Origin: Thermoplasmata archaeon
GTDB lineage: Archaea > Thermoplasmatota > Thermoplasmata > Lutacidiplasmatales > UBA184
Length of the DNA: 52,948 nucleotides
Reading direction: 5' to 3'
NCBI GenBank assembly: GCA_035532555.1
Contig: DATKQS010000006.1
Coordinates: 73,380-126,327 of the forward strand
Shown here: positions 24,784 to 33,615 of the stretch, piece by piece
Position numbering within the stretch: the first letter of the stretch is position 1
How the letters are laid out: every line of letters begins with the position of its first letter
Position numbers and translations under genes: made by a program
Notes under the pieces: model-generated
Database searches by the model: none
Told to the model about the DNA's origin: nothing
Seen by the model: the letters and a program-made list of their open reading frames with translations, nothing else

Positions 24784-26396
24784 GCGCTCGGGAGGCCTGG
24801 CCGGTCCTCCCGATCATCGGCTACGTCCTCCTCTTCGCGCTCCTCCCCGTCGCCTTACTGTTCAGTCAGGGGCTCTGGGTCGGAGGCGGGGCCGGGTGGA
24901 TCGATTCGCTCACGCAATCCCCGCTGAATCGGCAGGCGTTCGAGAACTCGCTGGAGCAGGGAAGCCTGAGCGCCGTGCTCGCCGTCGCCATCGGCTATCC
25001 GGCCGGTGTGTTCCTGGGCCGCTACACCTGGCCCGGCCGCTCCGCCGTCCGCGCCTTCCTGCTCGTCCCGTTCCTCCTCCCCTCGATCGTGGTCGTGCTC
25101 GGCATCCTCGATCTCTTCGGTCCGTCCGGCACCGTATCGAGCGCGGTACCGGCCTTCGGGGTCCTGGGCCACGGCCTTCCGGCGATCGTCGCGGCGAACC
25201 TCTTGTTCAACGTCCCGATCGTGATCTTGTTCACGGCGCTCGGATGCGAGAGCGCCTCCCCGGAGCTGGAGGAAACGGCGGCGACCCTCGGGGCCGGTCC
25301 GGCGCGAGCGTATCGAGACGTCTGGGGCCCGGGATCCTGGCTCGGGGCGGCGGCCGGTGGATTCCTGACGTTCCTGTTCAGCGCGGTCGCCTTCGCGACC
25401 CCGCTCGTCCTGTGCGGAGCGCGATGCTACACGGTCGAGGCCCGGATATGGTACCTCGACCAGTACGGGTTCGATCCCACCGGTGCGGCTCTCCTCGCCC
25501 TCGCGCTCTTCCTCTTCCTCGTGATCCCGACGGCGATCTACCTCGTGCTCCTTCACCGGCTCCGCTCGTCGAGCTCGTCGGTCCGAACCCGACCACGCCC
25601 GGGACGCGTCCGTTCGCCCCTCGCCTACGCGCTCGCCGCGGAGACGATCGCCCTTCTGGGAGCGGTCGCGTTCTTCCTCGGGACGGTGCTCTACCGTTCG
25701 TTGAGCCCTCCGGGAGGAGGGACGTTCGGCGCTCCGTGGACCGAACTCTTCGGTCCCACCGCGACCAACCTTCTCGGGATCCCGCTGGTCCAGGTCCTCG
25801 CCAACACCCTGTTCTTCGCGGCGGTCGCGGCGACGATCGTGCTCCTCCTCGGGATCGTGGCCGGCTACGCGCTCGGAGCTCGGCCACGGCTCGGCACGGG
25901 CCTGTCGCTGTACCTGTTCCTCCCGCTCCTGATCTCGCCGGTGCTTCTCGCGTTCTCGCTGGCCGAGTTCTGGCGGCCCGTGCTCGGCGGGGAGTCGACC
26001 GTGTGGATCCTGATCATCGTCAGCCAGTCCATCCTGGCGCTCCCGTTCGCCCTCCTGAGCCTCCAGATACCTCTCGCCGGGCTCTCGCCCACGGCTCGAG
26101 ATTCCGCACGCGTGCTCGGGGCCCCGGCCTGGATCGCCTACCTCGACACCGATCTCCCCCAGGTCCGTCGCGGACTGTTGACGGCCGGGCTCTTCGCCTT
26201 CGCCTTGGGACTCGGGGAGTTCACCGCGACGTACTTCCTCGTCACTCCGAACTTCACGACCCTGAGCGTCGCCGTGTACGATCTCCAAGACCTGCGCCAG
26301 TTCCCGCTCGCAGAGGCGGCCGCGGGGCTGCTGCTCCTGGTCAGCCTCGCCGTCTTCGCCGCGGTGAACTATGGAGGCCACCGTGCCGAGCTCTGA
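24747..26396 (+). CDS. thiP: Thiamine ABC transporter permease (fused two-domain)
   Basis: Membrane channel of the importer, 549 residues with about twelve hydrophobic segments arranged as two homologous permease domains, as in ThiP and FbpB. Seen: two EAA-type coupling loops, LEETAATLGAGPARAYRDV in the first half and ARDSARVLGAPAWIAYLD in the second. The best start is ATG 24747, overlapping thiB by 37 nt; no later ATG, GTG or TTG precedes the first membrane segment. The 3' end overlaps the ATPase gene, so the three are translationally linked. Confidence 0.9.
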   Translation: MADPGEPVRSAVGAREAWPVLPIIGYVLLFALLPVALLFSQGLWVGGGAGWIDSLTQSPLNRQAFENSLEQGSLSAVLAVAIGYPAGVFLGRYTWPGRSAVRAFLLVPFLLPSIVVVLGILDLFGPSGTVSSAVPAFGVLGHGLPAIVAANLLFNVPIVILFTALGCESASPELEETAATLGAGPARAYRDVWGPGSWLGAAAGGFLTFLFSAVAFATPLVLCGARCYTVEARIWYLDQYGFDPTGAALLALALFLFLVIPTAIYLVLLHRLRSSSSSVRTRPRPGRVRSPLAYALAAETIALLGAVAFFLGTVLYRSLSPPGGGTFGAPWTELFGPTATNLLGIPLVQVLANTLFFAAVAATIVLLLGIVAGYALGARPRLGTGLSLYLFLPLLISPVLLAFSLAEFWRPVLGGESTVWILIIVSQSILALPFALLSLQIPLAGLSPTARDSARVLGAPAWIAYLDTDLPQVRRGLLTAGLFAFALGLGEFTATYFLVTPNFTTLSVAVYDLQDLRQFPLAEAAAGLLLLVSLAVFAAVNYGGHRAEL

Positions 26397-27354
26397 TCCT
26401 CCCGTGCTCGAGGTCGAGGATCTCTCGGTCTCGCTCGGTCGGACCCCGGTACTGGATTCGATCTCCTTCGAGGTCGCTCCGGGCGAACTATTGTCGCTGA
26501 TGGGCCCGAACGGAAGCGGAAAGACCACGCTGCTGCGGACCATCGTGGGGTTGGAGCACCCCGCCCGGGGCGCCGTCCGGCTCGACGGGAAGGATCTTCG
26601 CGATGTGCCCGTCCACCGCCGAGGCATCGGGCTGCTGCTTCAGGAAGCGGCGCTCTTTCCGCGCCGGACCGTGTACGAGAACGTGGCCTACGGCCCGCTC
26701 GTTCAGGGGCGCCCGCTCTCCGAGGCGGACACCGAGGCCCGCCGGGCCCTGGAACTCGTCCGGATGCAGGGGTTCGAAGAACGCGATCCGGCGACGCTCT
26801 CGGGAGGAGAGCGCCAACGGGTAGCGCTCGCCCGCACGATCGCGGCCCACCCCCGGGTCGTGCTGCTCGACGAGCCGTTCGCAGCGATCGATGCCGGGGT
26901 CCGGGCCGGCCTGCGGGGGGAGTTCCGTCACGTGCTCGCGGAGCGGGGGATTGCGGCGGTCCACGTTACCCACGATCGGGAGGAGGGCCTCTTCCTCGGG
27001 GATCGGGTCGCCATCCTGCTCGAGGGTCGACTGCGCGCCATCGGCGCGCCGGCGACCGTGTACGACGAGCCGCCGGACGTCGGCACGGCCCACTTCCTGG
27101 GATACAACCTCCTGCCGGAAGGTCCCGGCTGGGTGGCGTTCCGACCCCAAGACGCGCGGCTCGACCCGGTCGGTTCGGTGGGCCTACTGGTCGACGTTCT
27201 CGCCGTGGGGTTCACGGGTCGTGGCTCGCTCGTGGTCGTGCGGTGCGCGAGCGGAGAGCGGCTCGAGGTCGAGCTGGATGGCCATGCGGCACCGCCCCGT
27301 CCCGGGGAGCGCCTCGCGCTGAGCTGGGAGCGCTCGCTCCGCTTCTCCCGGTGA
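26383..27354 (+). CDS. thiQ: Thiamine ABC transporter ATP-binding protein
   Basis: ATPase that powers the importer, 323 residues. Seen: Walker A GPNGSGKTT, Q-loop LLLQEAALFP, ABC signature LSGGERQRVALAR, Walker B VVLLDEPF, and the switch histidine in VHVTHD. A C-terminal extension of about 90 residues (FRPQDARL, then VLAVGFTGRGSLVVV) forms a TOBE-like OB domain, longer than E. coli ThiQ and closer to the CysA/PotA/FbpC type. GTG 26383 has GGAGG 5 nt upstream; ATG 26371 is an alternative. It overlaps thiP by 14 nt. Confidence 0.92.
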   Translation: MPSSDPPVLEVEDLSVSLGRTPVLDSISFEVAPGELLSLMGPNGSGKTTLLRTIVGLEHPARGAVRLDGKDLRDVPVHRRGIGLLLQEAALFPRRTVYENVAYGPLVQGRPLSEADTEARRALELVRMQGFEERDPATLSGGERQRVALARTIAAHPRVVLLDEPFAAIDAGVRAGLRGEFRHVLAERGIAAVHVTHDREEGLFLGDRVAILLEGRLRAIGAPATVYDEPPDVGTAHFLGYNLLPEGPGWVAFRPQDARLDPVGSVGLLVDVLAVGFTGRGSLVVVRCASGERLEVELDGHAAPPRPGERLALSWERSLRFSR

Positions 27355-27380
27355 CCGTCGGCCCGGGGAACCGCTCTCGC

Positions 27381-27432
27381 AAGGAGGTGGACCACGTACC
27401 GCAGAGCCCAAGAAGGGTCGCGCACTCTGCGG
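27381..27432 (+). promoter_or_regulatory. Structured leader of aconitase: perfect Shine-Dalgarno followed by stem-loop
   Basis: AAGGAGGTG at 27381-27389 is a full anti-16S match, yet the AUG is 47 nt further on. Between them an 8-bp perfect stem CCGCAGAG (27399-27406)/CTCTGCGG (27425-27432) with an inner CCC/GGG pair would fold out the spacer, leaving about 9 + 3 unpaired nt between the ribosome site and the AUG. A non-canonical ACG at 27394, in frame with acnA and 4 nt after the SD, is the other explanation. Confidence 0.5.
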
Positions 27433-27435
27433 ACC

Positions 27436-30105
27436 ATGAACCCCGCCGATCCCCTAGGCGTCCTCGAGTCGGTCTTTCTGGCCGGAGAAGATTCGTTCGT
27501 CTACCGCCTCGACCGGCTCTCGGGGATCGACCACTCCAAGCTCGCCCGGCGTCCCCGGACCGTCCGCATCCTCCTGGAGAACCTCGTGCGCCGGTTCGAC
27601 CCGGCGCGCGTGAGCCCGGAGACCGTCTACGCGCTCGCCGAGGGCCGCGACATCCCCCCGACGGTCGAGATCCCGTTCTACCCGGCGAGGGTCCTGCTGC
27701 AAGACTTCACGGGGATCCCCACGCTCGTGGACCTCTCCACCCTGCGCGACGATGCGGCCGAGCGCGGGCTCGACCCGAAACGGATCAATCCGGTTGTGCC
27801 GGTCGACCTCATCGTCGACCACTCGGTCCAGGTCGACAGCTTCGGGACGCCCCAATCGCTCACGATCAATCTCGATCACGAGTACGAGCGCAACGGGGAG
27901 CGCTACCGCTTCCTGCGCTGGGCGAAGGATGCGTTCTCGAACACCCGGATCGTGCCGCCGGGCAACGGCATCTGCCACCAGGTGAACCTCGAGTACCTCG
28001 CCTCGGTCGTCCAGCGGCAGGAGATCGCGGGGAACCCGGTGGCGTTCCCGGACACTCTGATCGGAACGGATTCCCACACCACGATGGTCAACGGCGTCTC
28101 GGTCCTCGGATGGGGAGTGGGAGGGATCGAGGCGGAGGCGGTCATGCTCGGCGAGGCGTACTTCCTCGCCGATCCGATCGTTGTCGGAGTCGAACTGATC
28201 GGTTCGATGCCGGAAGGGACGACCGCGATGGATCTGACCCTGACGATCACCCGTCGCCTGCGGGAGCGCGGCGTGGTCGATCAGTTCGTGGAGTTCTTCG
28301 GCCCCGGGATCTCCCGACTCGCCGTCCCGGATCGGGCGACCATCTCCAACATGTGCCCGGAGTACGGGGCGACGGCGGCCTTCTTCCCGATCGACGAGGC
28401 CACGATCGCCTACCTGCACGGCACCGGACGCGACGCGAAGGCGGTCGCCCGGGTCGAAGCGTATGCGAAGCTCCAGGAGCTCTGGGGCACGAAGCTCCGG
28501 GGCGAGCTCGAGTTCGACGACGTCCTGACGATCGATCTCGGGACGATCGTCCCCACGATCTCCGGTCCGGGCAACCCGCAGGAGTCGATGGCCCTCTCCG
28601 ACGCCCCCGCGGGATTCGCCCGATCGCTCGCGGCCTACCGGAAGATCAAGCCGGCCGTGCCGAACGGCGCCCCGGTCGCGCCCGACGGTTCGATCGTGAT
28701 CGCGGCGATCACGAGCTGCACGAACACCTCCAATCCCTCCGTCATGTTCGGCGCCGGGCTCATCGCCCAACGGGCGCTCGCCCTCGGGCTGCGGGTGCCG
28801 CCGTACGTGAAGACCTCGCTCGCGCCGGGTTCGAAGGTCGTCACCGACTATCTCCAGCGCGCCGGGCTGCTCCAGCCGCTCACCGATCTCGGCTTCGGAC
28901 TGGTCGGCTTCGGCTGCACGACCTGCATCGGCAATTCCGGCCCGCTGCCTCCGGACGTCGCGAAGGACGTCGCGGAGCACGATCGCTACGTCGCGGCCGT
29001 GCTCAGCGGGAACCGGAACTTCGAAGCACGGATCCACAACCAGGTCCGGGCGAACTACCTCGCCTCTCCGATGCTCGTCGTGGCCTACGCCCTCGCTGGA
29101 CGGATGGACGTCGACCTCACCCGCGACCCGATTGGGAAAGGCCCCGACGGCGCTCCGGTCCGGCTGAAGGACCTGTGGCCGACCTCGGCCGAGATCCGCC
29201 GCCTCGTGGAGGCCGATCTCAACCCGGAGATGTTCCGCGAGAAGTACCGGGCGATCGAGGTCGGGGACGTGCACTGGGAGTCCCTCGATCCACCGAAGGG
29301 GGACCTGTATGCCTGGGATCCCGCTTCGACCTACCTCCAGGCCGCTCCGTACCTCCACCTGCCTCCCCCGTGGATCCCCCAGCGCGGGGTCCTCGCCGAG
29401 GGGGCCCGGGCGCTCCTGACCTTCGGCGACCAGATCTCGACGGACCACATCTCTCCGGCCGGCGCGTTTCCCGAGAGCACTCCCGCGGGCCGGTACCTGC
29501 TCGCCCACGGGGTTCCGGCGTCTCAATTCAACACCTACGGCACGCGCCGGGGGGACCACGAGGTGATGGTTAGAGGAACGTTCGCGAATGTTCGTCTGAA
29601 GAACCAGCTCCTGGCGCCGAAGGAGGGAGGCTGGACCTCACATCTCCCCGAGGGCGACGTGCTCTCCGTTTACGATGCGGCCGAGCGGTACCGCACCGAA
29701 GGCGTCCCGCTCATCGTGCTGGCGGGCAAGAGCTACGGCCAGGGAAGCTCTCGGGATTGGGCCGCGAAGGGGCCTCGCCTGCTCGGGATCGGCGCCGTGA
29801 TCGCGGAGAGCTTCGAGCGGATCCACCGGACCAATCTGATCGAGATGGGCGTCCTCCCGCTGCGCTTCGCTCCGGGCCAGGGCTGGAAGGCGCTCGGCCT
29901 GACCGGTCACGAGTCGTTCCGCCTGAGCGTCGCCTCGGGCGGGGAGCTCTCGCCTCGGGGAGCGATCACGCTGGAAGCCCTGCGCGAGCCGGATCCGCCG
30001 ATCACAGCGACCCTCGAATGCGCGATCCACTCCCCGATCGAGCTCGAGTACTACCTCGCCGGCGGCGTGCTTCCGTACGTGATGACCCACCGGTTTGCCC
30101 GCTAG
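27436..30105 (+). CDS. acnA: Aconitate hydratase (AcnA type)
   Basis: Interconverts citrate and isocitrate in the TCA cycle; [4Fe-4S] enzyme. It has 889 residues, normal for AcnA/IRP1. Seen: ARVLLQDFTGIP, VDLIVDHSVQVD, NGICHQVNLEYL, TLIGTDSHTTMVNG, and three cluster ligands C428 (TSCTNTSNP), C494 and C497 (GCTTCIGNSGP); the C-terminal swivel domain has FGDQISTDHISPAG and YGQGSSRDWAAKG. All catalytic landmarks are present. It follows thiQ by 81 nt with no clear TATA box between, so read-through from the thiamine operon is possible. It works with the isocitrate dehydrogenase at 41.8-42.9 kb. Confidence 0.97.
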   Translation: MNPADPLGVLESVFLAGEDSFVYRLDRLSGIDHSKLARRPRTVRILLENLVRRFDPARVSPETVYALAEGRDIPPTVEIPFYPARVLLQDFTGIPTLVDLSTLRDDAAERGLDPKRINPVVPVDLIVDHSVQVDSFGTPQSLTINLDHEYERNGERYRFLRWAKDAFSNTRIVPPGNGICHQVNLEYLASVVQRQEIAGNPVAFPDTLIGTDSHTTMVNGVSVLGWGVGGIEAEAVMLGEAYFLADPIVVGVELIGSMPEGTTAMDLTLTITRRLRERGVVDQFVEFFGPGISRLAVPDRATISNMCPEYGATAAFFPIDEATIAYLHGTGRDAKAVARVEAYAKLQELWGTKLRGELEFDDVLTIDLGTIVPTISGPGNPQESMALSDAPAGFARSLAAYRKIKPAVPNGAPVAPDGSIVIAAITSCTNTSNPSVMFGAGLIAQRALALGLRVPPYVKTSLAPGSKVVTDYLQRAGLLQPLTDLGFGLVGFGCTTCIGNSGPLPPDVAKDVAEHDRYVAAVLSGNRNFEARIHNQVRANYLASPMLVVAYALAGRMDVDLTRDPIGKGPDGAPVRLKDLWPTSAEIRRLVEADLNPEMFREKYRAIEVGDVHWESLDPPKGDLYAWDPASTYLQAAPYLHLPPPWIPQRGVLAEGARALLTFGDQISTDHISPAGAFPESTPAGRYLLAHGVPASQFNTYGTRRGDHEVMVRGTFANVRLKNQLLAPKEGGWTSHLPEGDVLSVYDAAERYRTEGVPLIVLAGKSYGQGSSRDWAAKGPRLLGIGAVIAESFERIHRTNLIEMGVLPLRFAPGQGWKALGLTGHESFRLSVASGGELSPRGAITLEALREPDPPITATLECAIHSPIELEYYLAGGVLPYVMTHRFAR

Positions 30106-30201
30106 GGTCGCCGGGCTAGGGCAGAGTGTGGCTGGCCCGGCCATCGGGCCCGTGAACGGAGCCCCTGCCGGGTGATGCCCATCCTCGGCCGATCAGAGAG
30201 A

Positions 30202-30308
30202 CGCCCGTGCTGGGATTCGAACCCAGGTCTGAGGCTCCGCAGGCCTCTAGGATATCCAATGTAGCAGGACGGGGGGAACCCCCGCTCCCGAAGCTACCCC
30301 ACACGGGC
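30202..30308 (-). tRNA. tRNA-Arg(GCG) with a 32-33-nt intron in the D loop
   Basis: Acceptor stem GCCCGTG (30302-30308) pairs perfectly with CACGGGC (30203-30209), discriminator G at 30202, CCA not encoded. T arm CTGGG-TTCGAAT-CCCAG; anticodon stem GAGGC/GCCTC with the 7-nt loop CTGCGGA, so anticodon GCG (Arg, CGC codons). The D arm is split: GGGGTAGCTT is followed by an extra GC-rich hairpin before GGATATCC. Removing about 30258-30290 restores a standard D arm with A20, an arginine identity base. Around the junctions GTAGC pairs with GCTAC, flanked by 3-nt bulges TTC and ATT, a bulge-helix-bulge-like splicing motif. Minus-strand CTTTTATAC at 30349-30357 could be its TATA box. Confidence 0.88.
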
Positions 30309-30390
30309 ATTCGTGGTCGTTCGTACCGAGGCGTGCGAGCGGAGGAGTGTATAAAAGCCCGGTCTCGGCGATCGCGCCCGCCGCGCCACA

Positions 30391-30398
30391 ATTTATAG
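30391..30398 (+). promoter_or_regulatory. TATA box for gatD operon
   Basis: Plus-strand ATTTATAG about 25 nt before a predicted transcript start near 30418-30420, supporting ATG 30440 over ATG 30413. A second AT-rich box GTATAAAAG at 30349-30357 reads well on both strands and may serve the divergent tRNA. Confidence 0.5.
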
Positions 30399-30439
30399 CG
30401 CGGGACGCTGCGATGGGAGGAGCGGGAGTTCTTCGTCCG

Positions 30440-31759
30440 ATGAGTCCACCTACCACGAAGGACCCCTGGGAGACTCTCCGGACCCTCCCCATGGGCCAGC
30501 GGGTCGAGCTGCACGATCCGGTGGGAGCCGATTGGACGGGGACCATCGTTCCTTCTCACGAACTCTCCGGAGATCGGATCCTGCAACTCAAACTGGAGAG
30601 CGGGTACAACGTCGGGATCCGGATCGGAACGGACTTCACATTCCGGATCTCCTCGGCGTCGCCGCCCTCGGCTCCGGCGGACGAGCGCGCCGCCGCGGGC
30701 TCGAACTCCGCTGCGCATCCGGAGGACCACATCGCACTGTTGACGACCGGCGGCACCATCGCCTCCCGGATCGACTACGAGACCGGCGGGGTCCGTCCGG
30801 TCCGCGGCGAGAGCGAGATCCTCGACTTCTATCCGGACCTGCTTTCGGAAGGCGCGGTCCGGGTGGTCCCGGTGTTCGATCGCCTCAGCGAGAACATCGC
30901 TCCCCACGACTGGTCGATCCTCGCGGAGCGGGTCGCCCTGACGTTCCGGGAGGGGGCGCGGGGGATCGTGATCGCCCACGGAACCGATACGCTCGGCTTC
31001 ACGGCCGCAGCCCTGTCCTTCCTCCTTCCCGAGCTTCCGGGACCGGTGGTGGTCGTGGGTGCCCAGCGATCGCCGGACCGGCCTTCGTCGGACGGCACGT
31101 CCAACCTGCAGGCGGCCGCCCGCGTGGCACGCGACCGCCGGATCGGGGAGGTCGTGGTGGTGATGCACGCTGGGCTCTCCGACACACGCTTTGCGATCCA
31201 TCGGGGCACGCACGTGCGCAAGATGCACTCGAGCCGCCGGGACGCCTTCCAGAGTCGAAACGCCCCTCCCCTCGGCGTGGTCGAGGGCGCCGAGATCCGC
31301 CTCGATGCACGCGTCCGGCCTCCCAGCCCGCGCGGAGCACGCTTCGACGGGCCGCTCGATCTCTCGGGCCGGCTCCTCTGGTACTACCCCGGCTTGACGC
31401 CGGAGCTCGCGGAGGCGTTCGTGCGGTGCGCGCGGGGGATCGTCCTCGCGGGAACGGGGCTCGGCCACGTCGCTTCGGTCCACGTCGACTGGATCCGGCG
31501 GGCGGTCGAGGCCGGGGTCGTCGTCGCGATGACGACGCAATGCCTGGAGGGAGTCGCCGATCCCTTCGTGTATGCGACGGGCCGCGAGCTGCATCGAGCA
31601 GGAGTGCTCTTCCTGGACGACCTCCTTCCCGAGACGGCCTACGTCAAGCTGTTGTGGGCGCTCGGCCATGCGACGAGCCCGGACGATGTGAGATCGCTGT
31701 TGCGGCTCGATCGGGCCGGAGAGTTCGTCGCGCGCCATCAGACCCGAGGCGAGGAGTGA
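30440..31759 (+). CDS. gatD: Glutamyl-tRNA(Gln) amidotransferase subunit D
   Basis: Asparaginase-like subunit releasing ammonia from Asn or Gln for archaeal conversion of Glu-tRNA(Gln) to Gln-tRNA(Gln). It has 439 residues. Seen: an N-terminal SH3-like domain (VELHDPVGADWTGTIVPS), then LLTTGGTIASRIDYETGGV, IVIAHGTDTLGFTAAAL, VVGAQRSPDRPSSDG with the catalytic Thr-Thr-Asp-Lys type residues of type I asparaginases, and the MTTQCLEGVADPFVYATGR C-terminal segment specific to GatD. Its TGA overlaps the gatE GTG (GTGA). Confidence 0.96.
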   Translation: MSPPTTKDPWETLRTLPMGQRVELHDPVGADWTGTIVPSHELSGDRILQLKLESGYNVGIRIGTDFTFRISSASPPSAPADERAAAGSNSAAHPEDHIALLTTGGTIASRIDYETGGVRPVRGESEILDFYPDLLSEGAVRVVPVFDRLSENIAPHDWSILAERVALTFREGARGIVIAHGTDTLGFTAAALSFLLPELPGPVVVVGAQRSPDRPSSDGTSNLQAAARVARDRRIGEVVVVMHAGLSDTRFAIHRGTHVRKMHSSRRDAFQSRNAPPLGVVEGAEIRLDARVRPPSPRGARFDGPLDLSGRLLWYYPGLTPELAEAFVRCARGIVLAGTGLGHVASVHVDWIRRAVEAGVVVAMTTQCLEGVADPFVYATGRELHRAGVLFLDDLLPETAYVKLLWALGHATSPDDVRSLLRLDRAGEFVARHQTRGEE

Positions 31760-33615
31760 AGGCGGGGCTCGAGGTCCACCAACAGCTGGCCACGGGCAAG
31801 CTGTTCTGCGCCTGTCCCTCGGAGCTGTCGGACGCGGTCACGGGGACCTTTTCGCGTCGTCTGCGAGCCTCGAGCGGCGAGAACCGCGGGATCGACGCCG
31901 CGGCCGCCCACCAGGCTTCACGGGGACTGACGTATCGCTACGAGACGACGGAGGCGAACTGCCTCGTCGAGATGGACGAGGAGCCGCCGCACGCGCTCAA
32001 CCCGGCGGCTCTCGATACCGCCCTCACGTTGGCCCGCATGCTGCACGCCCGGGTGCTGGACGAAATCGAGGTGATGCGCAAGATCGTGGTCGACGGATCG
32101 AACACCTCCGGCTTCCAACGGACCGCGCTCGTCGCCGCGGGCGGGTACCTCGAGCTCGGGAAGCGGCGCTACTCGATCCTGTCGATCTGCCTCGAGGAGG
32201 ACGCGGCCCGAAAGATCTCCGAGAAGAGCGGAGAGGTTCTCTATCGGCTCGACCGGCTCGGCATCCCGCTCGTCGAGATCGCGACCGGCCCGGATCTGAC
32301 CACTCCGGAGGAAGCCCGAGAGGTCGCCGAGGAGATCGGAGCGCTCCTGCGCGCGACCCGGCGCGTACGTCGCGGGATCGGGACCATCCGCGAGGACCTG
32401 AACGTCTCCACGGAGGGCGGCCGGCGGATCGAGATCAAGGGAGTGCAGGAGCTCCGACGCCTTCCCCAGTACGCCGAACGCGAGGTGGAACGCCAGCGGG
32501 TGCTGCTCGAGGTCCGCGATCGGCTCCGGGGCCGGAACGCGGCGAGCGCGTTCCCTCCGGCCCTGGACGTGACGGAACTCCTCGGGGCGATCGAAAGCGG
32601 GCCGGTGGCCGATGCGGTCCGCCACCGAGGAGTCGTGCTCGCGATCGCGCTCCCCGGTTTTGCCGGCCTGCTGAAGAGCCCGCCGAACTCGGAGGAGCGT
32701 CTCGGGCGAGAGCTCGCGGACCAGGCCCGCTTCCTCGGATTGCGCGGGATCCTGCACTCGGACGAGCTCCCCGGCGCCGGGATTGGTGCGGAGGAGACGG
32801 AGCGATTGCGAACGCGGCTCGGCTCGGGCCCGAACGACGCGTTCGTTCTGGTCGCGGATCGATCGGCCGAGCGGGCACGCGCGGCGCTCGATCGGATCGC
32901 GGCCCGTGCGCTCGCCGCGCTCGACGGCATCCCCGCCGAGACCCGCGACCCGCTGCCGGACGGGCGCAGCCGATTCTCGAGGCCGCTCCCGGGCCGGGAC
33001 CGCATGTACCCCGAGACCGACGTCGCGCCCATCCCCATCTCCGCCGCGGACCTCGCTCGCATCGACGCGGGACTTCCGGAGCGGCCCGCGGTCCTGCGCG
33101 AACGGCTCGCGCAGGAGTATCACCTCGTTCGCGAGGTCGTCCGGCAGCTGGTGGCGGGCGGGCACGTCGACGCGTTCGAAGCGCTCGCGCACCAGGGCCA
33201 CGCGCCGGCGGTGGTCGCCCGTCTCCTGACCCAGGACCTCCCCGCCGCCGGAGGCGGCGCCGAACGGGAGTGGCCTCTCGCACTCCTCGGAGAACTCCTG
33301 TCGGCCCAGGAGTCCGGGCGGTTCGCCAAGGAAGGCTTCCCGGCGGTGCTCGCCGCCCTGACGAGCGGGGCCCCCACCGTCGACGAGGCGATCGCCAAGG
33401 CGGGACTCTCGGGCATGCCCCGGGCCGAGCTCGACCGTCTCGTCGACCGGATCGTGGACGCCAACCGGGGGATGATCGTCGCTCGGCGGGAGGACGCGTT
33501 CTCTCCGCTCATGGGCGACCTCATGCGCGAGGTCCGCGGCCAACGCGACGGCCAAGAGGTCGCCGCGGCGCTCCGCGAGGGAATCGCGCGGGTCCTCTCG
33601 GAGCCTCGCGCGTGA
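31756..33615 (+). CDS. gatE: Glutamyl-tRNA(Gln) amidotransferase subunit E
   Basis: GatB-like kinase/amidotransferase subunit that binds tRNA(Gln) and gamma-phosphorylates its Glu. It has 619 residues. Seen: opening KAGLEVHQQLATGKLFCACP, MRKIVVDGSNTSGFQRT, SICLEEDAARK, GIPLVEIATGPDL, IGTIREDLNVS and EIKGVQELRR; an AspRS-like insertion (FAGLLKSPP through LRGILHSDELP) that separates GatE from GatB; MYPETDVAPIPIS; and the C-terminal helical and YqeY-like tail domains. GTG 31756 overlaps the gatD stop, and its own stop overlaps the phosphatase GTG, so the three genes are coupled. Confidence 0.97.
   Translation: MKAGLEVHQQLATGKLFCACPSELSDAVTGTFSRRLRASSGENRGIDAAAAHQASRGLTYRYETTEANCLVEMDEEPPHALNPAALDTALTLARMLHARVLDEIEVMRKIVVDGSNTSGFQRTALVAAGGYLELGKRRYSILSICLEEDAARKISEKSGEVLYRLDRLGIPLVEIATGPDLTTPEEAREVAEEIGALLRATRRVRRGIGTIREDLNVSTEGGRRIEIKGVQELRRLPQYAEREVERQRVLLEVRDRLRGRNAASAFPPALDVTELLGAIESGPVADAVRHRGVVLAIALPGFAGLLKSPPNSEERLGRELADQARFLGLRGILHSDELPGAGIGAEETERLRTRLGSGPNDAFVLVADRSAERARAALDRIAARALAALDGIPAETRDPLPDGRSRFSRPLPGRDRMYPETDVAPIPISAADLARIDAGLPERPAVLRERLAQEYHLVREVVRQLVAGGHVDAFEALAHQGHAPAVVARLLTQDLPAAGGGAEREWPLALLGELLSAQESGRFAKEGFPAVLAALTSGAPTVDEAIAKAGLSGMPRAELDRLVDRIVDANRGMIVARREDAFSPLMGDLMREVRGQRDGQEVAAALREGIARVLSEPRA

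Noticed and set aside
24855-26627. A 590-codon open frame on the minus strand opposite thiP-thiQ
   Set aside because: Arg/Glu/Asp-rich without hydrophobic core or motifs; it mirrors the codon periodicity of thiP/thiQ, which have complete family signatures.
27454-29559. A 701-codon minus-strand open frame opposite aconitase
   Set aside because: Antisense shadow of acnA in GC-rich DNA; no family pattern and no promoter.
30347-30439. Earlier starts of GatD at GTG 30347 or ATG 30413
   Set aside because: The first is inside a TATA box and the second too close to the box at 30391-30398; the GatD fold starts after 30440.
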